Part shown: positions 46,136 to 57,254 of the stretch, piece by piece
Layout of the letters: every line of letters begins with the position of its first letter
Position numbering within the stretch: the first letter of the stretch is position 1
Source of the DNA: Orobanche coerulescens
Lineage: Eukaryota; Streptophyta; Magnoliopsida; Lamiales; Orobanchaceae
NCBI GenBank assembly: GCA_033398695.1
Contig: CM065802.1
Location: 151,328,096 to 151,392,095, forward strand
Length of the DNA stretch: 64,000 bases
Reading direction: 5' to 3'
Notes under the pieces: generated by a model
Told to the model about the DNA's origin: nothing
Seen by the model: only the letters and a program-made list of their open reading frames with translations
Database searches by the model: none
Translations under genes and position numbers: made by a program

Positions 46136-46784
46136 GAGAAACAATCACATTCGTTCAATAACACCATTTACATCATTCGCATCAAAATCATATGCACATA
46201 ACGGAATGTAATACATGTACTTGCCTTGAATGAAACGAAACGAAGGAAACAACAAAGGAATAGGTTTCGGTCCGTACAATCCTTCCAAATCCGTTCCTAA
46301 CACAATAACGGTATACACAAGTCTCAATAACGCGGAAAGGTAAGAATAAATCCTAAATCTACCCGCTAGAACAATTTGTCGGTCATGACTTGGGTATCGT
46401 TGACTATAAGTGACGAATATTGAAAAACTTGAAGTTTAAAACCACAAATCAACAATAAAATGAAGGATTACAAGTACATGATCGAAGTCTAGCGATAACC
46501 CAGTGATAATTCGGACTATAAGAGTCAAATCCCAAGAAATCCCCAAAATTCCCCCAAAATCTCAAAACAAGGGTTTTGGAAATATTTACCTTGATTCGGA
46601 TGGTGGAAAGTGATTAGGAACTTGAAGAATTCACGCAAGGAATGCACGGTGGTAGTGAATGATGATCTACAGTCGGAATCGGCCCTAACCCCCGCCTGGA
46701 ATCGCTCAAAGCCGAGAAGGATAGGAAATGAAGGAAAAATGACGGAGTTGACTGCTGTTGTCCTATTTATATTTAACAGACTTA

Positions 46785-47070
46785 GCGCACGCTACGCACA
46801 AGAATTAGCGTGCGCTAGCGGGGCATGGCAGAACAGTCTGCCTACTGTCCTCCAGTTAGCGTACGCAAGCTAACATGGTTAGTGTGCGCTAGTATTAGGG
46901 ATTAGCGTGCGTTAACGCTGATTAGCGTACGCTGCCTGGTCCAGTACCGAAGTACTGAACCTACTATCCCAGACTGCTGAAATCGTTAGCACACGCTACG
47001 AACCCCAGGTTAGCGTACGCTAACCACACAATGATAGCGCACGCAAGTAAGTCCTGAGTAGCGTGCACTA
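46785..47070. repeat. Array of ttagcgtacgctaa-type palindromes in H
   Basis: About ten variants of AGCGTRCGCTA, for example gcgtgcgctagc and agcgtacgctaac, occur in under 300 bp. In H orientation the array ends just before the TATA box. Related dyads occur in the minus-strand promoter region at 33640-34440. Confidence 0.9.
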
Positions 47071-47707
47071 CTCAGGCAGCAGTTCTGCACAGTTCACTGC
47101 TGCCAACAGCGCAAAAGTGCCGAAAAACGAAGCAAGACCAGAATCCAGAATCATAAACACGTAATAATCAAGATGACAAAGTTGAGCGTTGAAAGAGAAT
47201 ATAATCTCGATCACTAGAGAGTCTGAAACGAAGCAAATAAAGCGAAATTCCCCAAACTTATGAAAATTACAAGAACGGCCCAAGTGCCCGAAAAATCGCG
47301 ATACAACGTCGGATTAACAAACCGAAAGTTTCAACACGACCAACTCAACCATACAAACTTATACGAATCGAGAAACAACGAAAACGAACAAGTTTTACGA
47401 GAATCGAACGTACATGCGGCAAGATATAATTCAAGATGAAATTATGCAAAAACACCCTCGAAACTCGACCAGACGGAAAAACTCCAAGAACAAAATAGAT
47501 TCAGAATCCCAAAACGGTGCTAAGCGAGTTGTCCGAAACGAATATACACCAAAAATAGAAATTACTAAAAATAAAAAGTACGGACATTACAGTTTGACCC
47601 TGGCCGGGAACCATTTGGTTGTTTATGGATGTTTATCCTGGTAGATCCTTGTGGAAAGGGTCTACGGCGTGTAATATTCCCATACGGTTTTGGGGGTGTT
47701 ACATTTT

Positions 47708-47720
47708 TGGTATCGGAGCT
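47708..47720 (+). promoter_or_regulatory. Primer-binding site of B
   Basis: TGGTATCGGAGCT starts 4 bp after the 5' LTR. It has one change (A to G) from the initiator-Met type site TGGTATCAGAGC in A, C and E. Confidence 0.8.
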
Positions 47721-48957
47721 TAGGTTGTGGAAACCTAGGATGTCGGGTCGAGTCGAGTCGTGATTTGTCGAGTAATGTGTTGTCTTGTCGTTCGAGTCGT
47801 CAGGTGACAAGTTGAGTTGTGCGTAGTCACAACGTGTCGGATATGTTGTCGGACGAGATTAGTATCGTGGGCGACCGTCACCTCCGTGCGGCCTGTGGAT
47901 GTAAGTCTCCTCTTTTATGCGTACTACCTGTGTATCTCGATTTTATCTTAGTCAGTTAATTGCGGTGCATGATTTTATTTACACAGTATAATTGTGTTTA
48001 ATACTTGCGGCACATAGTATGTGTATAGTATTGGGCACACTATTGTTTTATCTTTGAACCACCGGGTGGGGTGGTATGGTGTGAAAGTTGTAAACCTTGA
48101 TGGGTTTCGAAAGGGTACCGAAGGTAGAGCTTGTGAGAAACTCCAATGAATGAGTTTGTTGTGTGTTTAAACTGGGTACCACGAGATGCATTTGATTGAA
48201 TTGGCGACCCTGGTTTCCGTTTGAGCATTTTTGTAGAAATCGATTTTTGGAAAGTATTTTGGTGGTGCGGTCAAACCACGGTTTATATGGATTTTTAAAA
48301 ATTGGTTAAATTTTGACAAATGAGCCGTGGATTTTCAAATGACACCATCAGACGGTATTTGGAAAGTGTGTTTTAAAGTACTTCAGACATTGTAAAATAT
48401 TACCGTCGTTTTTTTGTTATGAATGAAAGGATTTTGGAAAATTTTTATTTTGCAGAACGATTTTTGGTTTTTGGAATTTTGAACTTCATATGTCCACGTG
48501 TTGGGGCTAAGTGGTTGTGATAAGTTTGTGGTGTTGTTGTGCTCACCGGAGAATGTTTCAGTGTTTTCTAAATGTTGAGATACATGGTTTTGATTAAACG
48601 ACCGAGGTATTAAAATTGTTTTCAAAAATTTCATTTCACCAAATTTTTCAAAATTGAGAATTTTTTAAATTTTTTATCATTTGAATGATACCCCGGAAAT
48701 ATTTTATTTTTGTTGCTAGTGTTTGATCCCTACGATACGTGTGTGGTTTTGACTGTGTTTGATTTGCTAAAATCCAAACATCTCTCTTGATGTGACTGTG
48801 TGAATTATTTTTTAATGAAGTTCTTAAATTACAGTGTTAGTTCATGCAGTTGTGTGATGACTTGGAGTTGATGTTTTATCGTGCTGCTATTTATCGTCCT
48901 ATGTTGATGTTGTTATGTTTATTTGGTTGTGTTATTCTGATTGATCATCCGTTCAGT
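47721..48957 (+). other. Leader of B between primer site and gag
   Basis: No supported ORF. Early part (aggttgtggaaacctagg, gattagtatcgtgggcga) is shared with the leader of C (59571-59700), so these are related elements. The rest is AT-rich with homopolymer runs. Confidence 0.6.
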
Positions 48958-50079
48958 ATGCCGAGAGGTCGAGGCCGAGGACATGGTCATAGTCGTGGTT
49001 GTGATCAGGAGCGTGAGAAGGTGACTCGCTCGTTGTCAAATGCCAATCAGCTCAGTACGGACAGTCATGATGACACATCAAGTGATCAGCAGCAATCATC
49101 CAGAGGTAATGTTGACATTGGCGCCGCCACCATCCTTCGTCAGGTGGCTGACCAGTTGGTGCATATGAATTAGACCGTACACCGGTACGGGATTCCGGAT
49201 GAGGATAACGGAGCTAGTAAGTGGTTACGAGTTGTGATGAGAATGCACCCGCCCCGTTTCGTAGGTTCTTCAGACTCGTTAGGCTGGGAGAACTGGCTCT
49301 TCCAGTTGGACAGAACATTTGATGTTGTAGCTTGCACCGATGAGAGAAGAGTACCTATTGCCCAATACCTGCTTGACAGGGAAGCTGCACACTGGTGGGA
49401 GGCCGTAGCGCCTAGTGATCGTACAACTACTTGGGCCGAATTCAAGAATTCCTTGGAGGCCGAGTATTGTCCGCCACCTGTTAAAGAGCGTAGGATTGTT
49501 GAGTTTTTCTCGGCTATGCCCCGAGATGTGTTGGTGTCTCAAGCAATAGTCGATTACAATCGACAACTATGTTATGTTCGGGATCAGGTGAAAAGTGAGG
49601 CAGATAAGGTTCGTTATTTCGATATGCTTATGAAACCTCATATTCAGCAGTGTATGGCTCCTTTTATGTGTACAACCTTGAAGGACTATCAGGATCGAGC
49701 CTTGGCTTTTGAAATGGCTATAATGTCTACCGAGTCCGTATCGGTATCGAAGAAGCATAAGATCTCTGATGACGCATCGGGAAGTGAGGGAATTGGGATT
49801 CCCACACCGCAACCCTTGTATCAGTCGAGTATGGGACCTGTTCGGTTAACTGTGGAACCTAAAAGACCCAAGCAGGTGTCTTTGAGTTCTGGTAATGCTC
49901 CTAGGTGTTTCAACTGTAACGTTCTAGGCCATGAATGCGCGCATTGTAAGAAACCGCCAGTGACTTGTTATAATTGTAGACACGATGGGCATCGAGTTCA
50001 GTACTGCGAGATTCTTGCCGAGATGATAAGGGACCGGAGTTCCATTCCTACTTCCGGAGGGCCCAGTGATGTCCAGTGA
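48958..50079 (+). pseudogene. gag: gag of B, one in-frame TAG
   Basis: ATG 48958 (MPRGRGRGHGHSRG) to TGA 50077-50079, 373 codons, broken only by TAG 49171-49173. Domains: basic Gly/Arg N-terminus; capsid core PPRFVGSSDSLGWENWLF, EAAHWWEAVAP, WAEFKNSLEAEYCP; APFMCTTLKDYQDRALAFEM; then CCHC knuckles CFNCNVLGHECAHC and CYNCRHDGHRVQYC. It is close to the gag of E at several points but has no capsid deletion. Nothing like protease follows. Confidence 0.9.
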
Positions 50080-50751
50080 TAGTGTTTTTGGTACTCGTTG
50101 CGCGGATTATTTATCGTGTAGAGATGTATTTTGTGACGCTTTTACGTTTGGAACTTGTTGAATGATATTTTGTTTTGTGTAAGTTCCCGTTTAGTTGTTG
50201 AACCTATGGAGGCGTGACAGTGAACCGCGGGGTCATGAACATGGTATTTTATTATGTGTCATTATGTATTGTTTCGTATCACTGTGATAACCTTAGTTTA
50301 AGTTTCGGGGTGAAACTTATTTTTAGTATGATGGAATTTAATATCCGGTATTCTCGTTTTCTGTTATCTTGAATTGTTTGTGTTTTGACGTCGGACGTTT
50401 TCTTGTTGATGAGAATCGGAGTGATTTCTATCGTGATACTCTATTTGTTTCTATCGCATAGCCGTTTTAGTTGGGTGCGACTTGTTTTCGCATGCGTTTC
50501 TTTGATTAAATGTGTGCATGTGATGTGTCGTTAATTGCTCGTTATGGTTTTGAATCATAGTCGGTGGCATTGTGTTGATCGTCGTGGGGCGTGTTTTCAC
50601 GCTGTATATTCTTTTGCGTTGCTTGTAACGTTTCGCCAATGGGCAAAAGTTACGCGTTTCTTGTGTATCTCATTGAGTTTTCCTGTCGGGTTATTGCTTC
50701 TCCCTACTTGTTTTAAGTTTCGGGATGAAACTTCTTTTAAGGAGGGTAGTA
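50080..50751 (+). other. 3' untranslated region of B with a relic second polypurine tract
   Basis: Near 50299-50345, aagtttcggggtgaaactta, then tttttagtatgatgga and tttaatatccgg, repeats in decayed form the hairpin, purine tract and LTR start. The real hairpin and purine tract follow at 50714-50751. The last ~200 bp (from about 50560, gtgttgatcgtcgtggggcg) match the end of C (61750-61931). Confidence 0.75.
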
Positions 50752-51375
50752 TGTAATATCTGCAATTTTGATTTCCGGTAATCTTCTTTTTTCGGTGTAA
50801 GTCCGTTTCGATGACTCGATTGGGACCGTTTCATCATTCTGAGATGATTAATTCTGTACTTTTTGTCATCCGAGTTCGTTTCGGTATTGTTTTGCTGAGT
50901 TCCGCGTTTCTTAACGACTTTTCCGTACTCGAGTTCGATTCTTGTGAATCTCATTCGAAACTACTATTTCGAGTTTCCCGTAAGTCCATTTAACTTTGTT
51001 AGACGTGTTGTGAACTTCAGTTTGGTTATTCGATCACGTATCGTGATTTTCGAACGTTTTGGGCCGTTCTCGTAATTTACCAAGGTTTGGGGTAATTACT
51101 TCCGTTGTCGAATTTCGAGCCTTCGGGTGGTCGGAATCGTGTGTTCTCTTAGCGCTTGGATTTGTCTTTGCGAGTACTTCGTAACCGTATTTTCGATTCA
51201 TATTTAGGTTAAGGTTTCTGGGTCGTTCGGATCGTCGTTGTGGTTCTGTCGTAATTTTCGGTTTGTGTCGAAATCATTTTGCAACTGGAGGTTCTTTGGC
51301 GGTTTGTCGAAAGCAGCCCGAAAATGGCCGCCGAGCGCCGTGTCTTGCGCCGGGTCGGCCAGGACCAGCAAGTCT
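50752..51375 (+). mobile_element. Partial 3' LTR of B
   Basis: TGTAATATCTGCAATTTTG, matching the first ~620 bp of 42723 onward, through caggaccagcaagtct, where C begins. The rest of this LTR must lie beyond the right end of the window. Predicted duplication for C is agtct (51371-51375). Confidence 0.88.
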
Positions 51376-51849
51376 TGTAATATCCGCAATTTTCGATTTT
51401 TGGTAAATTTCTTTTTTCGGCCGGAGTCCGTTTTGACGATTCGCTCATGACCGTTTCGTCATTTAGAGAATGATTAATTCTGCACTTTTTGTTATCCGAG
51501 TTCGTTTCGGTATCGTTTTGTTGAGTTCCGAGCTTTTTAGCGACTTTTCCGCACTTGAGTTCGATTCTTGCGAATCTCGTCCGAAATTGTCGTTTCGAGT
51601 TTCTCGCAAGTTCATTTAATGTTATTATTCATGTTGCGAGCTTTGGTTTGGTGTTTCGATCGCGTATCGTGATTTTCGGACGTTTTGGGCCATTTTCGTA
51701 ATTTCCCAAAGTTTTGGGTAATTACTTCCGTTGTCGAATTCCGAGCCTTCGGGTGGTCGGAATTGTGTGTTGTCTTAGCTCTTAGATTCGTCTTTGCGAG
51801 TACGTCAGAATCAGATCATCGATTCGTATTCGTGTTCGGGTTTCGGGGT

Positions 51850-52031
51850 CGTTCGGGCCGTCGGAGTTGGCCGGCCGAGACATGGCGGCAACTGGGCCCA
51901 GGCCCGGCCGAGTCACGGCCGGTAGTGCTCGGCAGCTTCTGGCCGAGTCACGGCCGGTAGTGCTCGGAAGCTCCTGGCCGAGCAGGCCGCACCGTGGGCC
52001 GCGGCACATGCCGGCAGGGCCGCGGCACACT
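51850..52031. repeat. GC-rich array in the C 5' LTR, left part
   Basis: Copies of gagtcacggccggtagtgct and of GCCGCGGCACA alternate. D is inserted inside the array, whose right part (gtgccgcggcacac units, 57138-57241) runs up to the TATA box. The matching 3' LTR array is 62424-62711 and differs by many small deletions. Confidence 0.88.
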
Positions 52032-52036
52032 CTGTG

Positions 52037-53432
52037 TGTCATAGGGCGCTTTCCATATTATTAGGAGTACCCGGGATTGCCCCGGACTTACAAAGGATTA
52101 TGTTGGATAGTTGCCTTGCGATACGAATAAGGTTGGGGACGTGCGACAGTGGTCGGCATCCGGAGTGTGTCCGTGCGCGAGCAGGACCTTGTGTCGTGGA
52201 GCAGAGGGCTTTAGGAGAAGAGTTTCGTGAAATGCTTGTAATGGGGAGTTCCTTGGAGTGTTGGGAAGGTCTCCACCAAGTTTCACAAGTAGACGGTTCC
52301 GTTTGAGTAGCGAACGATGCGAAGGATCGAGATGTTGCAGTGCAGTGGCATTGTAGTAGTTTCAAAATATTGCAGAGGCAATTCCTCACTCCTCGAGTAT
52401 CAGATGGGGCTGAAACTTTGAGGACTTATAGATAATGTCGTGAGCTACTCTACGGTTCAAGCGGATAAGGATTTGGAGTTCGTATGAGGGAGTTACACCC
52501 GATGTGGTTCCTCGGCCAATCAATGTCTAGTGCAATTACAAGGGAATATTTGTCTAAGCCTATTATAGGGGGGACAGTCCTTAGATGGGCAATGGTGGGC
52601 AAGCGGCCAGTCTTCCTCGTGCTGTCGAGCACCAAGCGTGCAATCTTCCTAGAGGTATGGGGGGCCTCTAGGGAGCCAACTCTAAGCATTCGAAGTGTGC
52701 GAGGAGTTCCCGAGCGAGTTGGAAATCGTTAGGGCGGCGTAGGACCTGAGTGGTCTGCGTTGGGCTTAAGGTTGGCATTGAGGCTCAAGTGTGACCGGAG
52801 GGATGCCGTCGGCCATATACACTTCCTATATGTCGATAGGGCAATCGAGGCACGCATTTAAATCATACGCCTCGTGAGCTTACTCATAAGCATTAGCTAT
52901 CGGTTCCGGCTATGCTGCGGGGGATCATTGGCTTGTACATATGGTTGCGAGACAACACCACATTGCGGATTGAAGGTAATATGTCGGTATGCGAAGTAGT
53001 CCCAAACATCGTGAGGGTCAAATATATATTGATGGCATGAATCTAAGCCAAGATCTAAAAGGTTGTCCGTCTCGAGTGAGGTACTCTCAAGGGCGCCAGG
53101 GTACTGCACCTAGGAAGTCCCGAGTGAGTGTCGAGCACGAGGAATTGCACTTCGGGCGTGCGAGTGACCCTTAGTGCCGTGTGCCATTGCGGGTTAAGCT
53201 TGAAGGGTGTGAGATACCGGCCCTTAGTTGGTCGGAGGCAAAGGACAGGCGGGTGCCTAGCATCTTACGCAGCACAATGGACCAGTGCATGATATCTCTA
53301 ATGTTGGTATTCTATGAAATCTCATTGATGGTAGCCGGACGGAGACTCGGATGTCTCCTAGGCGCACGGGTGATTCGTGATCCGCTGCACGAATTCGACG
53401 GCCTGAACCTCATTGAGCCGCACCCCGTGACA
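52037..53432 (+). mobile_element. 5' LTR of D
   Basis: TGTCATAGGGCGCTTTCC to GCACCCCGTGACA. It differs from the 3' LTR by scattered substitutions and no large indel, so D is comparatively young. Confidence 0.92.
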
Positions 53433-55708
53433 AGTGGTTTCGGAGACTGGAATGTCGCATCCAGGTTTCAGTTGAGCTTTGTTGAAGATCTTTCTTCCCT
53501 TGAGAACCGTATAACAAAATTGTGCCGAAATTTTTCTTATTAGCCATTGTAGTGGCATTTCAGTGAAGGGCTTGCAGTGCGTTCTTACGTATTGTGGCAG
53601 AGTTGAGAATTAAGTTGGCAGTGGGACTTGAGCGAATGGTAGTACCTCGAGTTGGCTTTGCAATTGGGCGAATGGTAGTACCCTAGTTGTATGGTTTCTG
53701 TCGGTGATGTTCGAAGGCTTTGTTCGGTGCGAGTTGTTGGCATTAGTGATTTCGGCGAATGGTAGTAACCGAGTTACGACATGTTTAATGACTATATTTT
53801 TCTCTGCGAGTACGGTTAGCAGTTGGTTAATGTGAGGGGAACATTCTCATCGGTAAATTGCGGACGCGTGAGTAACGGTGTTGGTGTAATCTGATCAGAA
53901 ACTTTATGTTGGCCTATTTTTGTGGGCTTATTAGACATCTTGATCTCCTAGAAGGAGACATGCTGGTAAGCCGGGTGGTATGCAGTAGCCACGTCTGCCA
54001 AGTTGCAGCCATGTTTGCGTAGCGCCGCAGATTGAGAGGTGATTTGGGTTTGAGACCCATTTGGGCGAGAACTTCGGTGCGGGAAACCGCCACAGCACGT
54101 TCAGGTGCAATGATTGGGCTTAATCTTAGTGTGCACAAGCGCCACAGCACTTGAGGTGCATTGGTTACTCAGAGTTTGAATTGTTATGCGCAAAGCGCTT
54201 TCGCACATGAGGTGCAATCGTAACACAGCCACCACGGGAGTTGCAAGAGTGGAGTGTTCAGTCTTCCTGGTTCGAGTCGGACAGATATGAGAATGGGCAT
54301 GATCCAAGTGTGGTGTTGCATGTCCCATCCGTCTATGAGGGACAAGAGATTTGGGTCTGGCCTCCAACATGAGTGGGGGAGGGCCAGACTCTCGAGAGGA
54401 AGTGCGTCACTTAAGAGCACAGAATGGGCTGATTCGAGAATGATGTTCCTTAAGGGGATTCCAAAGCCTAGAGTATGGGCTCTGTGGTTGAGGGATTTTC
54501 TGAAAGGGACTGAGTTATATGGAGCATTGGGCTCCTTGGTTACCGAGCAGGTGTGTCTATCCTGGACACACTCGTGAGCGATTCTGAGATGGCTGTTCTT
54601 GGAAGTGATTTGGAAGACAATTAATGGGACCTATTGGTTGAAGGATTTCTGATGGGAGCAAGCCGGACGAGGTGTACTCGTACAGAGTTCACAATCGTGC
54701 GTCGAGCAATAAGGCCAGATGGCCAGGTTACGAGTTAGGCCAGATGGCCTGGGTTCGTGTCTTCGTCTGAGTCAGATGACCAGCGAGACTAACCCGCGAG
54801 TTTCGTCACTCCAGGCTGAAGGCCGGTGACGCGGTGTGCCGAGAGTTAGGCATCACCTTCGAGCGGGGGAGGGTGCGTTGATCACGCGTACAGCCTTCAA
54901 GCTCCTTGCCGTAGAAGTGCGGTGGCCTGATGGCCGAGAGTCGTGATCTGTGAGCAGCCGTGCAGGCCTCTTTCGACTTGTGCTAGAGGGCACTTGTCTT
55001 ACAGAGTTTCAGATTGGGTTTGGCTCGTCCTTGATAGAATTCGGAATCCATATTATGGGGTATGGTTAGTAAGGATTTTTGAGAGGACAGCCGCGGTGGT
55101 ATTTGAGCGGAGCGCAAGGCTCCTTTGGATGGGTTCTTGGTGTTAGTGAGCACTCTTAGAAGTATCATGTACTCCAGACGTTCAGGCAAATCGACCCGGT
55201 TTAATTCGGAGAACTTGTCGCTAGTCTCGGACTTGACAATGAGGGAGTAGCTTGATTTGAGCTAGAGTGGCAATCTAACACCATCGGTTGGTTTTTGGTT
55301 ATATCGAGGCATGGAGAGAATGATTCCTTCCAAGATTAGAGTGAGGGTGTGTGCTGAGAGCGGCAACATCCGAGAGGAGGGAGAGTGCATTGATCGCATG
55401 CACTGCATCCCTACGAGCAATGAGTTTGAATGCGTGAGGCGCAAGAGTTGCCGAGCGAGCAGCGAGAGATTGCGATCATCGAGTTGCCGTGCAGGCGTTC
55501 TTCGAGTTGGGCCTCAGACTTTACAAGAAGGCGCCACTTGATGGAACTAAGAGTGCTGTGCTGCGAGGCACACAAGTTGAGGAGATGGAGGTAGAGTGTC
55601 GGGTTCGTTGCCCAAGTATTTTCATAATGAGATGGGCAACGCATGTACATAGAGTAGGTTGTGTGTGCATGCGTTGACAAGGACGTCAACGGATCGAGAG
55701 GGGGAGGA
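53433..55708 (+). other. Interior of D, no coding seen
   Basis: Open frames are short and lack motifs. Small repeats are present: gcgaatggtagtacc three times (53630-53775) and gccacagcac with aggtgcaatg variants (54088-54220). It probably relies entirely on proteins from another element. Confidence 0.75.
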
Positions 55709-57104
55709 TGTCACAGGGCGCTTTCCATATTATTCGGAGTACCCGGGATTGCCCCGGACTTACAAAGGATTATGTTGGATAGTTGCCTTGCGATACGAAT
55801 AAGGTTGGGGACGTGCGATAGTGGTCGGCGTCCGGAGTGTGTCCATGCGCGAGCAGGACCTTGTGTCGTGGATCAGAGGGCTTTAGGAGAATAGTATAGT
55901 GAAATGCTTGTAATGGGGAGTTCCTTGGAGTGTTGGGAAGGTCTCCACCAAGTTTCACAACTAGAAGGTTCCGTTTGAGTAGCGAACGATGCGAAGGATC
56001 GAGATGCTGCAGTGCAGTGGCATTGTAGTAGTTTCAGAATATTGCAGAGGCAATTCCTCACTCCTCGAGTATCGGATGGGGCTGAAACTTTTAGGACTTA
56101 TATATAATGTCGTAAGCTACTATACTGTTCAAGAGGATAAGGATTTGGAGTTCGTATGAGGGAGTTACACCCGATGTGGTTCCTCGGCCAATCAATGTCT
56201 AGTGCAATTACAAGGGAATATTTGTCTAAGCCTATTATAGGGGGGACAGTCCTTAGATGGGCAATGGTGGGCAAGCGGACAGTCTTCCTCGTGATGTCGA
56301 GCACCAAGCGTGCAATCTTCCTAAAGGTATGGGGGGCCTCTAGGGAGCCAACTCTAAGCATTCGAAGTGTGCGAGGAGTTCCCGAGCGAGTTGGAAATCG
56401 TTAGGGCGGCGTAGGACCTGAGTGGTCTGCGTTGGGCTTAAGGTTGGCATTGAGGCTCAAGTGTGACCGGAGGGATGCCGTCGGCCATATACACTTCCTC
56501 TATGTCGATAGGGCAATCGAGCCACGCATTTAAATCATACGCCTCGTGAGCTTACTCGTAAGCATTAGCTATCGGTTCCGGCTATGCTGCGGGGGATCGT
56601 TGGCTTGTACATGTGGTTGCGAGACAACACCACATTGCGTATTGAAGGTAATATGTCGGTATGCGAAGTAGTCCCAAACATCGTGAGGGGCAAATATCTA
56701 TTGATGGCATGAATCTAAGCCAAGATCTAAAAGGTTGTCCGTCTCGAGTGAGGTACTCTCAAGGGTGCCAAGGTACTGCACCTAGGAAGTCCCGAGTGAG
56801 TGTCGAGCACGAGGAATTGCACTTCGGGCATGCGAGTGACCCTTAGTGCCGTGTGCCATTGCGGGTTAAGCTTGAAGGGTATGAGATACCGGCCCTTAGT
56901 TGGTCGGAGGCAAAGGACAGGCGGGTGCCTAGCGTCTTACGCATCACAATGGACCAGTGCATGATATCTCTAATGTTGGTATTCTATGAAATCTCGTTGA
57001 TGGTAGCCGGACGGAGACTCGGAAGTCTCCTAGGCGCACGGGTGATTCGTGATCCGCTGCACGAATTCGACGGCCTGAACCTCAGTGAGCCGCACCCCGT
57101 GACA
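55709..57104 (+). mobile_element. 3' LTR of D
   Basis: TGTCACAGGGCGCTTTCC to GCACCCCGTGACA, 1396 bp, equal in length to the 5' LTR. Confidence 0.92.
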
Positions 57105-57247
57105 CTGTGGCATTTTTTGGCCAAACCGACTGTACCGGGTGCCGCGGCACACGCCGGCCGAGCCGCGGCACACTGCCGACCACTGGGAGCCATTTTTGGG
57201 CCTGTGCCGCGGCACACTCCCACTGGGCCGCGGCACACTGTGCAGCC

Positions 57248-57254
57248 TATATAT
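57248..57254 (+). promoter_or_regulatory. TATA box of the C 5' LTR
   Basis: TATATAT followed by ggcccc lies 7 bp after the last gccgcggcacac unit. The 3' LTR has ctatttatggccc at about 62718. D separates the left part of the array from this box. Confidence 0.6.

Larger units (their letters stand above)
45355..47591 (-). mobile_element. H: minus-strand solo LTR in the B 5' LTR
   Basis: 5-bp duplication gtttg flanks both ends (45350-45354; 47592-47596). On the minus strand it starts TGTAATGTCCGTAC and ends GGGGTGTTACA, 2237 bp, with no internal region, so it formed by LTR-LTR recombination. It shows the same layout as A, B, C and E: gcgtacgc array (46785-47070), TATA (minus, about 46763-46772), AAGGTAAAT (46590), AAGGCAAGTA (46218-46227), a tandem repeat (45922-46135), a CCCC/GGGG hairpin (45725-45739) and TTTCAGG (45702-45707). 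Confidence 0.9.
42723..47703 (+). mobile_element. 5' LTR of B, interrupted by solo LTR H
   Basis: Starts TGTAATATCCGCAATTTTG and ends GGGGGTGTTACA; about 2.74 kb without H. Landmarks: GC-rich array (43305-43540), TTAAATATGG (43544), AAGGTTAGA donor-like (43717), AAGGCAAGTA (44130-44139), four 62-64 bp tandem units (44474-44716), a CCCCCGAGTAATCGGGGG hairpin (45060-45077) and a CAGG site (45098-45101). Confidence 0.88.
42723..51375 (+). mobile_element. B: Gag-only Tekay-type element, containing H and cut by C
   Basis: 5' LTR 42723-47703 (interrupted by H), primer site 47708, gag 48958-50079, hairpin and purine tract 50714-50751, partial 3' LTR 50752-51375 where C enters. No protease, RT or integrase. 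The left flank is aactg (42718-42722), a predicted target duplication whose partner is outside the window. Confidence 0.87.
52037..57104 (+). mobile_element. D: 5.1-kb non-coding LTR element in C
   Basis: LTRs 52037-53432 and 55709-57104 are both 1396 bp and run from TGTCA to TGACA. Target duplication ctgtg lies at 52032-52036 and 57105-57109. The interior (53433-55708) has no recognisable gag or pol. A weak primer site TGGTTTCGGAG (53435) is two changes from TGGTATCAGAG, and gagagggggagga (55696-55708) is the purine tract. Confidence 0.92.

Noticed and set aside
53433..55708. Interior of D considered as a possible ncRNA or host gene
   Set aside because: It is bounded by matching LTRs with target duplications; no intron signals, domains or conserved ORF seen.
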